Shown here piece after piece: positions 13,479 through 23,090 of a stretch of 64,000 bases of DNA. A program made the translations under genes and the position numbers. The stretch spans positions 1 to 64,000 of the forward strand of contig NZ_CP098502.1 of NCBI RefSeq assembly GCF_024220175.1, written 5' to 3'. The first letter of the stretch is position 1. Each line of letters opens with the position of its first letter. Below the pieces are notes generated by a model. The model did not search any database, was not told the DNA's origin, and saw nothing but the letters and a program-made list of their open reading frames with translations. This DNA is from Paraconexibacter antarcticus (GTDB lineage: Bacteria > Actinomycetota > Thermoleophilia > Solirubrobacterales > Solirubrobacteraceae).

Positions 13479-15440
13479 GTGCAGCAGGCGTCCCCCACCG
13501 GTCAGACGCATCCGCCCTCCGCCGGCGGCGGTGAGCTCGTGCTCGGCCGCTACCGTCGGGTCCGCCGGATCGGGGCCGGAGGGATGGGCGTCGTGTGGCT
13601 CGCGCACGACGAGAAGCTCGACCGGCCCGTGGCCGTCAAGCGGATCGCCACCGGGGACGAGGCGGTCGCCCGGCGCGCGGCGCGCGAGGCGAAGGCGGCG
13701 GCGCGGCTCGCCCACCCGGCGATCGTGTCCCTGTACGAGACCGGCCGCGACGAGGAGGCCGTCTACCTCGTCTCCGAGCTCGTCGTCGGGAGCACGCTCG
13801 CGGCGCTGCTCGAGGAGGGCGCGCTCTCCGATCGCGACGTGCTGCAGATCGGGGCCGCGCTCTGCGACGCGCTCGCCCACGCCCACGGGCGAGGGGTCAT
13901 CCACCGGGACGTCAAGCCGCAGAACATCATCGTCCCCGACACCCAGCAGTCCGGCGGCGGGGTCGCGAAGCTCACCGACTTCGGCATCGCGATGCTCCTC
14001 GACGAGGACGTCCTCACCCGCACCGGCGACGTCGTCGGGACGATCGCCTACATGGCGCCCGAGCAGGCCGAGGGCCACGAGGTGACGGCGCAGTCCGACC
14101 TCTACGCGCTCGCCCTCGTCGTCTACGAGGCGCTGAGCGGGGTCAATCCGGTGCGGGGGCGTACCCCGGCGGCGACGGCGCGCAACGTCGGCGAGCGGCT
14201 GCCCCGGCTCGAGCGGCTGCGGCGTGACCTCCCGCGCGAGCTCTGCGCGGCGATCGACCAGGCCGTCGACCCGGACCCCGGCCGCCGCGGGAAGCTCACC
14301 GACCTGCGCGCCGGGCTCCGAGGCCACGCCGGCGACGTCGGCGACGAGCCCGGGACGGTCGAGGGCTCGACGCTCGAGCCCGTCACCCGCATCACCCGGC
14401 GGGCGACGCGGCGTGCCACGCGCCTGGTCGCGGCGCCCGACGCGCAGGCGGCGCGCGGCTGGGCGGCGGAGGACACGCACGCCGGTCGCGTTCAGGACGG
14501 GTGGGGGGACGCCGCGCCCGACGGCCCGTGGGCGTGGCGCCCGGTCCCGCCGTCCGGGCGCGCCGTCGCCGCGGTCGGCGCCGGCGGCCTCACCGCCGTC
14601 GCCCTCGCGACGCTCGGCCCGCCGCCGCCGTTCGCCACGCCCGCCGCCGCGGTGGCGGTCGCCGCCGTCGTCGCGGTCGTGCCGCGGCTCGGCGCGCTGC
14701 TCACCGTCCTCGGGCTCGCGCTGTGGCTCCTCCTCGCCCCCGAGGGCGTGGCGCCCGGCGTCGGCCTCGGGCACGGCGTGGTCGTCAACCGCGCCGGCGC
14801 CCGCGCGGGCGACAGCGGGCTCGCCCTGCTCGTCCTCGCCGCGGGCCTCCCGGCGGTCATCGCCCTGTGGCGCGCCCGCCCGGGGTGGATGAGCGCCCCG
14901 GCGCTCGCGCCGCTGCTCGGCGTCCTCTCGCTCGCCCTCGCCTGGCCCGCGATCGCCGGGCAGGCGCGGCGCGTCACCCACCGCCTCGTGCTCGGGGCGC
15001 TCGGCTGCTGGTGGCTCCTGCTCGTCCAGGCCCTGACGGGGACGACGCTGCTCCTCGGCCCGGTGCCCGGCGTCCGGGATCCGCTCCGCTGGACCGGGTC
15101 GGCCCAGGAGGCGTTCCTGCACGTCCTCGCCCCGCTGCTGACGAGTGGTGCCGTGGGGATCGCCGCGGTGTGGGCGCTCGCCGCCGCCGTGCTCCCGTTC
15201 CTCATCCGGGGCCGGCACGGGGCGCTCGACATCGCCCTCGCGACCGCGTGGGCGGCCGGCCTCGCCGCGGCGACGCAGGCCGTCGCCCGCGCCCTCCCGG
15301 GGGACGGCGGGCCGCCCGACGTGCGGGGTGCGGTCCTCGGGGCGGTGCTCGCCGGGGGCCTCGCGGTGGGCGCGCGCGCAGCCCGCGGCCCGGCCCGCGA
15401 ACGCCCCGGCACCGCCTGGCGGCCGCCCGGCCGCGGGTAG
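13479..15440 (+). CDS. Ser/Thr protein kinase with multi-span membrane domain
   Basis: Hanks-type kinase at the N-terminus: glycine loop GAGGMG, catalytic lysine in AVK (K54), HRDVKPQN (D144), DFG (167-169) and a TIAYMAPEQ activation segment. From about residue 360 on, the protein is a chain of hydrophobic segments (roughly eight spans) instead of the usual single span and sensor domain. GTG at 13479 is chosen over an ATG at 13407 because a ribosome site (AAAGGGA) lies 7 bases upstream. What the membrane half senses or carries is unknown. Separate from the downstream FHA operon by 122 bases. Confidence 0.85.
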   Translation: MQQASPTGQTHPPSAGGGELVLGRYRRVRRIGAGGMGVVWLAHDEKLDRPVAVKRIATGDEAVARRAAREAKAAARLAHPAIVSLYETGRDEEAVYLVSELVVGSTLAALLEEGALSDRDVLQIGAALCDALAHAHGRGVIHRDVKPQNIIVPDTQQSGGGVAKLTDFGIAMLLDEDVLTRTGDVVGTIAYMAPEQAEGHEVTAQSDLYALALVVYEALSGVNPVRGRTPAATARNVGERLPRLERLRRDLPRELCAAIDQAVDPDPGRRGKLTDLRAGLRGHAGDVGDEPGTVEGSTLEPVTRITRRATRRATRLVAAPDAQAARGWAAEDTHAGRVQDGWGDAAPDGPWAWRPVPPSGRAVAAVGAGGLTAVALATLGPPPPFATPAAAVAVAAVVAVVPRLGALLTVLGLALWLLLAPEGVAPGVGLGHGVVVNRAGARAGDSGLALLVLAAGLPAVIALWRARPGWMSAPALAPLLGVLSLALAWPAIAGQARRVTHRLVLGALGCWWLLLVQALTGTTLLLGPVPGVRDPLRWTGSAQEAFLHVLAPLLTSGAVGIAAVWALAAAVLPFLIRGRHGALDIALATAWAAGLAAATQAVARALPGDGGPPDVRGAVLGAVLAGGLAVGARAARGPARERPGTAWRPPGRG

Positions 15441-15562
15441 GGCGGGGTCCGGGCGGATAACCCGTTCGGCTTCCGGGTACGTTGCGGGCAGGCCACCGTG
15501 GCTGTCCGTCGAACGTGGAAGAACTACGATGGACCCGGCGCCTTGGGCGTCCCGACCCGTAC

Positions 15563-16387
15563 ATGAGCGTGCTGCGCAACCTCGAGAGCAGGATCGCCGG
15601 CCTCGTCGAGGGCACGTTCGGCCGTGTCTTCAAGACGGAGGTCCGTCCCGTCGAGCTCGCGCGCAAGCTCGCGAAGGAGATGGACGAGCACCGCACCGTG
15701 TCCGTCTCCCGCACCTACGTCCCGAACGAGTACGTCGTCTGGCTCTCGCCGCAGGACCGCACCCGCTACGAGGGGGTCGAGGACGAGGTCGCCGGGGAGC
15801 TGTCCGCCTACCTCCTCGAGCACGCCCGCCGCGAGCGGGTCTCGCTCGTGTCGACCCCGAAGATCCAGTTCCGCACCGACGAGGCGCTGCAGCTCGGCGA
15901 GTTCGGCATCCAGGCGCGGCTCGTCCGCCCGGCGTCCGAGCCCGAGGCGCCCGCCGCACCGAGCGGGCGCGGCGGCCGCCAGGACCCCGCGGTCGAGCAG
16001 GGCGACCACGGCCACACGATGGTCTACTCGAGCGCCGCGCGCGTGCAGGAGACGCTCGCCGAGGAGCGCGCGTCCGCCGCCGCGCTGCCCGTGCGCCGCC
16101 GCCGGGCCTTCGTCGTCGCCGAGGGCAAGCGGATGCTCGTGCCGTCCGGCGGGGCCGTCGTCGGCCGCAGCCGCGACTGCGACATCGTCCTCGCGGACGC
16201 GAACGTCAGCCGCCGCCACGCGGAGATCCGCTGGGACCAGAACGCCGGCGAGTGGACGATCGCCGACCTCGGCTCGACGAACGGCGTCCGCGTCGGCGGC
16301 CGTCGCATCACCGGGCCGACGTCGATGGGCGACGGCGAGCGCATCGAGCTCGGCACCGTCCCGATCGGCTTCGAGGTCGAGAAGTGA
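15563..16387 (+). CDS. fhaA: FhaA-type protein (DUF3662 plus FHA domain)
   Basis: Adapter that binds phosphothreonine proteins in the PknB signalling pathway; in mycobacteria FhaA recruits phosphorylated MviN to control peptidoglycan precursor export. The 274-residue protein has an N-terminal DUF3662 domain (residues 1-115, VFKTEVRPVELARKL and TYVPNEYVVWLS), a variable linker, and a C-terminal FHA domain with GRSRDCDIVL, SRRHAEI and GSTNGV, the phospho-peptide loop residues. ATG at 15563 begins directly at the family N-terminus. Overlaps fhaB by a GTGA. Confidence 0.9.
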   Translation: MSVLRNLESRIAGLVEGTFGRVFKTEVRPVELARKLAKEMDEHRTVSVSRTYVPNEYVVWLSPQDRTRYEGVEDEVAGELSAYLLEHARRERVSLVSTPKIQFRTDEALQLGEFGIQARLVRPASEPEAPAAPSGRGGRQDPAVEQGDHGHTMVYSSAARVQETLAEERASAAALPVRRRRAFVVAEGKRMLVPSGGAVVGRSRDCDIVLADANVSRRHAEIRWDQNAGEWTIADLGSTNGVRVGGRRITGPTSMGDGERIELGTVPIGFEVEK

Positions 16388-16896
16388 TCCTCGATCCCAT
16401 CAGTGTCGCGCTGAAGTACGGCTTCCTCGCCGTGCTCTACATCTTCCTGCTGTGGGTCTCGCGCAGCGCGATGAAGGACCTGCGTCGCGGCGGGCAGGGG
16501 CAGAGCTGGACGCCGGGCGGTGGCAGCCCCGTCGGCGACGAGGGGACGTCGATCCACGCGGCGGCGGGCGGCAACGCCGCGGCCCTCGACCGGCTCGACC
16601 CGCGCCTCGTCGTCGAGCGCGCGCCCGGCCACACCCCGGGCATGGAGTACGAGGTCGGGCCCGGCGCGATCCTCGGCCGCGGCGACCAGGCGGAGATCCG
16701 CCTCGAGGACCCGTTCGCCTCCTCGCGGCACGCCCGGCTCACGCGGCAGGGCGGTGTCGTCATCCTTGAGGACCTGGGATCCACGAACGGCACCTACCTC
16801 AACGAGGAACTCGTCGGCGGCCCGCAGCCGCTGCACCCCGGCGACCGCGTGCGCATCGGCGACAGCGAGTTCACCTACCTGGACGCCGTCGACTGA
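16384..16896 (+). CDS. fhaB: FhaB-type membrane-anchored FHA protein
   Basis: Second phosphothreonine-binding protein of the cluster; the mycobacterial counterpart FhaB/FipA acts in cell division with FtsZ and FtsQ. The 170-residue product has one N-terminal membrane span (ALKYGFLAVLYIFLLWV), a Gly-rich linker and a C-terminal FHA domain with LGRGDQAEIRL, SSRHARL and GSTNGTYL. GTG at 16384 overlaps the fhaA stop by 4 bases. pstP begins 3 bases after its stop. Confidence 0.9.
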   Translation: MILDPISVALKYGFLAVLYIFLLWVSRSAMKDLRRGGQGQSWTPGGGSPVGDEGTSIHAAAGGNAAALDRLDPRLVVERAPGHTPGMEYEVGPGAILGRGDQAEIRLEDPFASSRHARLTRQGGVVILEDLGSTNGTYLNEELVGGPQPLHPGDRVRIGDSEFTYLDAVD

Positions 16897-16898
16897 CC

Positions 16899-18224
16899 AT
16901 GCTGGGCATCGCCAAGGACTTCTACGCGGACACCGACCAGGGCCGCCAGCGCCGGGGGAACGAGGACTCGCACTTCGCGCGGCGCCCGCTGTTCGCGGTC
17001 GCCGACGGCATGGGCGGCGCGCAGGCGGGCGAGATCGCCAGCGGCATCGCCGTCTCCGTCTTCGAGCATGGCGTGCCCGACGGCGAGGGCTCGGTCGAGG
17101 AGCGGCTCGCGTCCCTCGTCCAGGACGCGAACGCCCGCATCCACGAGCTCTCGCGCAGCGACGAGGAGCGTGCCGGGATGGGCACGACGCTCACGTCGGC
17201 CTACCTCGACGAGGACGAGCTGTCGATCGCCCACGTCGGCGACTCGCGCCTGTACCGCCTGCGCGACGGCGTCATCGAGCGGCTCACGCGGGACCACTCG
17301 CTCGTCGAGGAGCTCGTGCAGGAGGGCCGGCTGACGCCCGAGGAGGCCGAGGAGCACCCGCAGCGGTCGATCATCACGCGCGCGCTCGGCCCCGAGCAGC
17401 ACGTCCTCGTCGACCACTTCACCCATCGCGTGCGCGCGGGGGACGTGTACCTCATCTGCTCGGACGGGCTGACGTCGATGGTCCGCGACGAGCACCGGCT
17501 CGCCGAGCTCATCGAGGGCTCCGCGACGCTCCGCGAGGCCGGCCGCACGCTCATCGACGCCGCGAACGCCGCGGGCGGCCGCGACAACATCACGGTCATC
17601 CTCTTCCGCATCGAGGAGATCGGCGCCGCGGGCGGGGCGGGCGGGCCTGGGTCAGCGACGACCGCGGCCGCCGGCGGGCCGGGCACGGCGCCGGCGACCG
17701 ACGACGACCGCACGATGGTCGGCGCGACCGCGCCGCGCAGCGAGGAGGTCCGCGCGGCCCTCGCCGCCTCCGGCGCGCGCACATCCGAGGGACCCGCCGC
17801 GACGGGCGGCCGCCGGACCGGCGGGGCCGTCGCCGAGGCACCCGCGCGGCGCATCCCGCGGACCCCCACCGGGCCGCCGCCGAAGCGCCGCCGCCGGGGC
17901 CGCAAGGCCCTGCGTGTCCTCGTCGTCCTGCTCGCGATCGGCGTGCCGATCGTCGGCGGGGCATGGGTCGCGAGCCAGTCCGTCTACTTCGTCGGCACGG
18001 ACGACGACGGCTTCGTCACCCTCTACCGCGGGATGCCGTACGACCTGCCGGCGGGTGTCTCGCTCTACAGCGTGAACTACACCTCCGGCGTCCCCGCGAG
18101 CGCGCTCACCGCGAAGGTGCAGGACACGGTCACCGCGCACAAGCTCCGCTCGCGCGACGACGCCGCCGACCTCGTCAAGCAGATCGAGCAGGGCAAGCTG
18201 GTCGGGCAACAGGGCGGGCAATGA
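16899..18224 (+). CDS. pstP: PP2C-type Ser/Thr phosphatase
   Basis: Removes phosphates placed by PknB-type kinases, at the membrane. The catalytic domain (about 1-240) shows the metal-binding motifs RGNEDS (D23), VADGMGG (D36), CSDGLT and GRDNITV of PPM phosphatases. Then come a Pro/Ala/Thr-rich linker, a basic KRRRRGRK stretch, one membrane span near residue 350 and an extracellular tail of about 70 residues. This matches the mycobacterial PstP layout and the same gene neighbourhood. 441 residues is within the usual range. Confidence 0.92.
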   Translation: MLGIAKDFYADTDQGRQRRGNEDSHFARRPLFAVADGMGGAQAGEIASGIAVSVFEHGVPDGEGSVEERLASLVQDANARIHELSRSDEERAGMGTTLTSAYLDEDELSIAHVGDSRLYRLRDGVIERLTRDHSLVEELVQEGRLTPEEAEEHPQRSIITRALGPEQHVLVDHFTHRVRAGDVYLICSDGLTSMVRDEHRLAELIEGSATLREAGRTLIDAANAAGGRDNITVILFRIEEIGAAGGAGGPGSATTAAAGGPGTAPATDDDRTMVGATAPRSEEVRAALAASGARTSEGPAATGGRRTGGAVAEAPARRIPRTPTGPPPKRRRRGRKALRVLVVLLAIGVPIVGGAWVASQSVYFVGTDDDGFVTLYRGMPYDLPAGVSLYSVNYTSGVPASALTAKVQDTVTAHKLRSRDDAADLVKQIEQGKLVGQQGGQ

Positions 18225-18303
18225 CCCGCGCTGCGCGCTCGCACGGCCTGGCGCGAACCCGCCCGGGGGCTGGTTCGCGGGAACCTCGGCGAGCTGTGAC
18301 GTC

Positions 18304-19653
18304 GTGAGCGCGCGCACCCGCGAGCTCTTCGCGTTGATCCCCGCCGCGCTGCTGCTCAGCGCCGGCTTCGCCGCCATCTTCCTCTCGCGCGGCGACCTGC
18401 TCGGCGGCCTGCACGGGACGAACCAGGTCTCCGACGTCTCGCTGACCTACGGCGGGATCTTCCTCGGCGTCTGCGTCGGCGCGCACCTCGTCCTGCGCGT
18501 GGCGCTGCCGGACGCCGACCCGTACCTCTTCCCGCTCGTCGCGCTGCTCGCGTCCTTCGGGCTCGTCGAGATCTACCGCATCGACGCGGACCTCGCGCGG
18601 CAGCAGGCGACGTGGTTCGTCATCGGCGTCGGCGCGATGGCGGCGACGATCGTCATCCTCCGCGACCACGGCCGGCTCGAGCGTTACCGGTACACGATCG
18701 CCCTCGCCGGGATCGGCCTGCTGCTGCTGCCGCGCCTCTTCACGCCGACGAACGGCGCCTACCTCGCGATCCAGGTCGGCTCGATCTCGATCCAGCCGGC
18801 GGAGTTCGCGAAGATCGCGATCGTCGTCTTCCTCGCGAGCTACCTGCGCGACACGCGGCAGGTCCTCGTGCTCGGCGCCCGCCGCGTCCTGGGCGTCACG
18901 ATCCCGCCGCTGAAGCACTTCGGGCCGCTGCTGCTCGTCTGGGGTACGGCGATGCTGCTGCTCTTCTTCATCCGCGACATCGGCTCGTCGGTCATGTTCT
19001 TCGGCGGCTTCCTCGCGATGGTCTACATCGCGACCGACCGGCTGTCGTTCGTCGTCATCGGCCTGCTGCTGTTCATCGGCGGCGCCGATCTCGTCGCGGG
19101 CCACATCGGCCACATCGCCGACCGCGTCGAGGCGTGGCACCACCCGTTCCTCGAGTCGAACTTCCGCCCGTCCAACGGGGTCGGCGGCAGCTATCAGCTC
19201 GCGCAGGGGCTCTTCGCCCAGGCCGACGGCGGGATCTTCGGCAAGGGCTTCGGCGGCGCCGTGCTCGAGCTGCCTAAGGGCCAGTGCGGCCCGACCGCCC
19301 AGCTCTGCACCCTGCTGCCGGCGCCGCACACCGACTTCATCTACGCGGTCATCGTCAACGAGCTCGGGCTCATCGGCGCCTGCGGCCTGCTCTGCGTCTA
19401 CCTGCTGGTCTGCCAGCGCGGCTTCAAGATCGCGATGCTCGCCCGCGACTCGTTCTCCAAGCTCCTCGCCGCGGGCCTGACGACCGTCTTCGCGCTCCAG
19501 GTCTTCGTCATCGTCGGCGGCGTCACGAAGGTCATCCCGCTCACCGGCGTCACGCTGCCCTTCGTCTCGTACGGCGGCTCGTCGGTGCTCGCGAACTTCG
19601 TGCTCCTCGCGTTGCTGCTGCTCGTCTCCAACCGGGCGAGGAGGGAGGCGTGA
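18304..19653 (+). CDS. rodA: FtsW/RodA/SpoVE family glycosyltransferase
   Basis: SEDS-family peptidoglycan polymerase that works with a class B penicillin-binding protein to build the wall during growth. The 449-residue protein is hydrophobic throughout (about 12 spans) and has the family signatures NLGLIG-like NELGLIGA near the end and the PLTGVTLPFVSYGGSS motif. By position, between pstP and pbpA, it corresponds to mycobacterial RodA rather than the dcw-cluster FtsW. GTG start at 18304 follows pstP by 79 bases; GTGA overlap with pbpA at its end. Confidence 0.9.
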   Translation: MSARTRELFALIPAALLLSAGFAAIFLSRGDLLGGLHGTNQVSDVSLTYGGIFLGVCVGAHLVLRVALPDADPYLFPLVALLASFGLVEIYRIDADLARQQATWFVIGVGAMAATIVILRDHGRLERYRYTIALAGIGLLLLPRLFTPTNGAYLAIQVGSISIQPAEFAKIAIVVFLASYLRDTRQVLVLGARRVLGVTIPPLKHFGPLLLVWGTAMLLLFFIRDIGSSVMFFGGFLAMVYIATDRLSFVVIGLLLFIGGADLVAGHIGHIADRVEAWHHPFLESNFRPSNGVGGSYQLAQGLFAQADGGIFGKGFGGAVLELPKGQCGPTAQLCTLLPAPHTDFIYAVIVNELGLIGACGLLCVYLLVCQRGFKIAMLARDSFSKLLAAGLTTVFALQVFVIVGGVTKVIPLTGVTLPFVSYGGSSVLANFVLLALLLLVSNRARREA

Positions 19654-21113
19654 ACAAGCCGATCGGCCGCGTCTTCGTCGTCGTCATGCTCATGTTCGCC
19701 GTGCTCGTCGGCGGGACGTCGTGGTGGACGGTCGTCGACGCCAGCTCGCTCAACCACGACCACCCCGGGCAGAACCAGCGCGCGTTGCTGCGCGGGCTGA
19801 AGGTCCGGCGCGGCGTCATCCGCGCGGCCGACGGTCAGGTCATCGCCCGCTCGGTGAAGAACAGCGAGGGCATCTACTCGCGGCGCTACCCGCTCGGCAG
19901 CCTCTTCGGGCACCCGGTGGGCTACTCGTACACGAACCTCGGGCAGTCGGGCCTGGAGGCGAGCTACAACGAGGACCTCGCCGGGAAGATCAGCGACGTC
20001 GACTCCCTCCTCGGCGGCCTGACCGGCAAGGACCAGGGCGGCGACAACCTGCAGACGACGCTCGACCCGGCCGCGCAGCGCCAGGCCGAGCAGCTCATCG
20101 CGGCCGCCTCCCCGGTCGACGGCGGGGCCGCCGTCGCGCTCGACCCGCGCAACGGCGACGTGCGGGTCATGGCGTCGGTCCCCGGCTACGACCCGAACGC
20201 GGTCCGCCAGAAGGGGGCGCTGGCGAAGCTCAACACCGACAACCTCCGCAAGCCGCTCGTCAACCGCGCGCTGCAGTTCGGCTACGCGCCGGGGTCGACG
20301 ATGAAGGTCGTGACGCTCACCGCGGCGCTGGACTCGGGGAAGTTCGACATCAACACCCCGGTCGACGGCCAGAACAACGTGAAGATCTCCGGCGTCCCGC
20401 TGCGCAACGACTTCGACGAGAGCTTCGGCTCGATCGACCTCGTCACCGCGCTCGCGAAGTCCGTGAACACCGTCTTCGCGCAGGTCGCCGAGAAGGTCGG
20501 CAAGAAGACGATGCGCGAGTACATGGAGCGCTTCGGCTTCGACAAGAAGCCGCAGCTCGACTACCCGAAGGACGCGATGTCGGTGCCCGGCGTCTACATC
20601 GGCGGCAAGCTCGTCAAGCCGACGAGCGACAAGGTCGACATCGGGCGCCTCGGCATCGGCCAGGACGGCCTGCAGGTCCCCGCCCTGCAGATGGCCCAGG
20701 TCGCGGCGGCCGTCGCGAACCGGGGCACGCTCATGAAGCCCCACCTCGGCGACCGCCTCGTCGACCGCGACGGGCGCACGACGAGGACGATCGACCCCGA
20801 GGTCCAGTCGAAGGTCATGTCCGAGCGGACCGCCGCCGCGGTGACGACGGCGATGCGGGCCGTCGTCGAGCGCGGCACCGGCACTCAGGCGCAGATCCCC
20901 GGCGTCGCGGTCGCGGGCAAGACCGGCACGGCGGAGACGACCGTCGGTGCCGGCACCAAGAACAAGCTGTGGTTCATCGCCTTCGCGCCGGCGGACAACC
21001 CGCGCATCGCGGTCGCGGTCACGGTGAACAACGTCGTCGGCTTCGGCGGCGACGTCGTGGCGCCGATCGCCAAGCAGCTCATCCAGACCCTGCTCAACGA
21101 GAAGAAGAACTGA
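19650..21113 (+). CDS. pbpA: class B penicillin-binding protein PbpA
   Basis: Transpeptidase that cross-links peptidoglycan outside the membrane, partner of the upstream RodA-type protein. It has a short cytoplasmic tail, one membrane span (residues 7-27), a dimerisation region and the penicillin-binding domain with S216-T-M-K219 (active-site serine), S271-V-N273 and K424-T-G426. No PASTA domains follow, as expected for PbpA. 487 residues from the GTG at 19650, which overlaps the rodA stop by 4 bases. Confidence 0.94.
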   Translation: MNKPIGRVFVVVMLMFAVLVGGTSWWTVVDASSLNHDHPGQNQRALLRGLKVRRGVIRAADGQVIARSVKNSEGIYSRRYPLGSLFGHPVGYSYTNLGQSGLEASYNEDLAGKISDVDSLLGGLTGKDQGGDNLQTTLDPAAQRQAEQLIAAASPVDGGAAVALDPRNGDVRVMASVPGYDPNAVRQKGALAKLNTDNLRKPLVNRALQFGYAPGSTMKVVTLTAALDSGKFDINTPVDGQNNVKISGVPLRNDFDESFGSIDLVTALAKSVNTVFAQVAEKVGKKTMREYMERFGFDKKPQLDYPKDAMSVPGVYIGGKLVKPTSDKVDIGRLGIGQDGLQVPALQMAQVAAAVANRGTLMKPHLGDRLVDRDGRTTRTIDPEVQSKVMSERTAAAVTTAMRAVVERGTGTQAQIPGVAVAGKTGTAETTVGAGTKNKLWFIAFAPADNPRIAVAVTVNNVVGFGGDVVAPIAKQLIQTLLNEKKN

Positions 21114-21119
21114 CGCTCC

Positions 21120-23090
21120 ATGACCGGTCGCCCTGTGGAAGGCACGATCATCGACGGCCGCTACCGCATCCTCAACCGGCTCGGCTCGGGCGGGATGGCC
21201 GACGTCTACTGCGCGGAGGACCTCCAGCTCGGCCGCAAGGTCGCGCTGAAGATGCTCTACCGGCGGTTCGCCGAGGACGGCGAGTTCGTCGAGCGCTTCC
21301 GCCGCGAGGCGTCGTCCGCCGCCGGCCTGCAGCACCCGAACGTCGTCGGCGTGTACGACCGCGGCGAGGAGGACGGGACGCAGTACATCGCGATGGAGTA
21401 CCTCGAGGGCCAGACCCTCAAGGACATCGTCCGCGATGGCGGCCCGCTGCCGCCCGCCCGCGCCGTCGACCTCGTCGAGCAGGTCCTTAAGGCCGCCCGC
21501 TTCGCCCACAAGCGCGGCATCATCCACCGCGACCTCAAGCCCCACAACGTCATCGTCGACGCCGAGGACCGCGCGAAGGTCACCGACTTCGGCATCGCGC
21601 TCGCGGGGGCGAGCGACATGACGCAGACCGGGTCGATCATGGGGACCGCCCAGTACCTCTCGCCCGAGCAGGCTCAGGGCGAGCCGGTCGACGCCCGCAG
21701 CGACCTCTACTCCGTCGGGATCATGCTCTACGAGCTGCTCACCGGCAGCGTCCCCTTCGACGGCGACAGCGCGGTCTCGATCGCCCTGAAGCAGGTGAGC
21801 GCCGCGCCGGTCCCGCCCTCCCAGCGCAACCCGGCGGTGACGCCGGCGCTCGAGCGCGTCGTCCTGCGCGCCCTCGCGAAGGACCCCGCCGACCGCCCCC
21901 AGGACGCGGAGGCCTTCATCGCCGAGCTCGAGGCCGCCCGCCACGGGCTCCCGGCCGCGCCGGCGACGATGGCGACGGCGTACGTCCCCCCGGCCCCCGA
22001 CACGTACGGCAGCACGTCGAGCTACGAGCTCGCCGCAATGTACGGCGTGCCGACCGAGCCGCCGCCCGCGGTCGTCCGCGAGCCGCTGCCGCCCGAGGAC
22101 CGCGAGGGCCGCTGGTGGGTCGGCCTCCTCGCGGCACTCGTCGTCGTCGGCCTCGTCGTCGGCGCCGTCCTCCTCCTCGCCGGGGGCAAGAAGGTCACGG
22201 TCCCGGCGGTCGTCGGCGCCGACCAGGCGACCGCCGAGATCAAGCTCCGCGACCAGGGCTTCTCGACCGACACGGTGACGAAGACCGACGACCAACCGAA
22301 GGGGACGGTCCTCGGGCAGTCCCCCGGCGCGGGCGCGAAGGTGAAGAAGGGCACCACCGTGACGCTCACCGTCAGCGACGGCCCGGGCCAGGGGATCATC
22401 CCCGACGTCACCGGCAAGGGCCGGCGCGCGGCGTACAAGGCGCTGCGGGCCGCCGGCTTCAAGGTCACCGAGCGCGAGCAGAACGACGACACGGTGAAGA
22501 AGGACCACGTCATCTCGACGAGCCCGCCGGTCAACTCGCAGTTCGACCGCGGGCAGACCGTCATCTCGGTCGTGTCGCTCGGGCCGTCGAAGGTCGCGGT
22601 GCCGCAGCTCACCGGCTCCACGCTCGACGAGGCCCAGGCGGCGGCGGACGACGCCGGGCTGAAGCTCAAGGTCACCGAGCAGGACTCGACCGACAAGGAT
22701 CCCGGGACGGTGCTCGCACAGGATCAGGCCGCGGGCACGATGGTCGCGAAGGGGACGGTCGTCACCATCACCGTCGCGAAGAAGCCCGACGCGACCGCCG
22801 TCCCCGACGTCACGGGCAAGACCGCGAGCGACGCCGTCACCGAGCTGTCGGGGGCGGGCTTCAAGGTCGTCCAGAAGCAGCAGGACGTCGCGACGCCCGA
22901 CCAGGACGGGACGGTGCTCAAGCAGGATCCGGCCGCCCCGAAGACGCTGAAGCCGGGCCAGACCGTGACGATCACGATCGGGTCGTTCAACCCGGACCTC
23001 AACCCGGAGCCCGGGACGACCGGCACGACGCCGACGACGACCACGACGACGACCGGCACGACGCCGACGACCCCGGGCACGACGCCGTGA
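21120..23090 (+). CDS. pknB: Ser/Thr protein kinase PknB with PASTA repeats
   Basis: Membrane kinase that senses muropeptides or lipid II outside and phosphorylates cell-wall and FHA proteins inside. Kinase domain: GSGGM loop, K44, HRD (D138), DFG (156-158) and the GTAQYLSPEQ activation loop. One membrane span at about 332-353. Four PASTA domains follow (starting near residues 360, 425, 490 and 558, each beginning VPxVxG-like), then a Thr/Pro/Gly-rich tail typical of exported proteins. Six bases after pbpA; its stop overlaps the ddl GTG start. Confidence 0.95.
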   Translation: MTGRPVEGTIIDGRYRILNRLGSGGMADVYCAEDLQLGRKVALKMLYRRFAEDGEFVERFRREASSAAGLQHPNVVGVYDRGEEDGTQYIAMEYLEGQTLKDIVRDGGPLPPARAVDLVEQVLKAARFAHKRGIIHRDLKPHNVIVDAEDRAKVTDFGIALAGASDMTQTGSIMGTAQYLSPEQAQGEPVDARSDLYSVGIMLYELLTGSVPFDGDSAVSIALKQVSAAPVPPSQRNPAVTPALERVVLRALAKDPADRPQDAEAFIAELEAARHGLPAAPATMATAYVPPAPDTYGSTSSYELAAMYGVPTEPPPAVVREPLPPEDREGRWWVGLLAALVVVGLVVGAVLLLAGGKKVTVPAVVGADQATAEIKLRDQGFSTDTVTKTDDQPKGTVLGQSPGAGAKVKKGTTVTLTVSDGPGQGIIPDVTGKGRRAAYKALRAAGFKVTEREQNDDTVKKDHVISTSPPVNSQFDRGQTVISVVSLGPSKVAVPQLTGSTLDEAQAAADDAGLKLKVTEQDSTDKDPGTVLAQDQAAGTMVAKGTVVTITVAKKPDATAVPDVTGKTASDAVTELSGAGFKVVQKQQDVATPDQDGTVLKQDPAAPKTLKPGQTVTITIGSFNPDLNPEPGTTGTTPTTTTTTTGTTPTTPGTTP

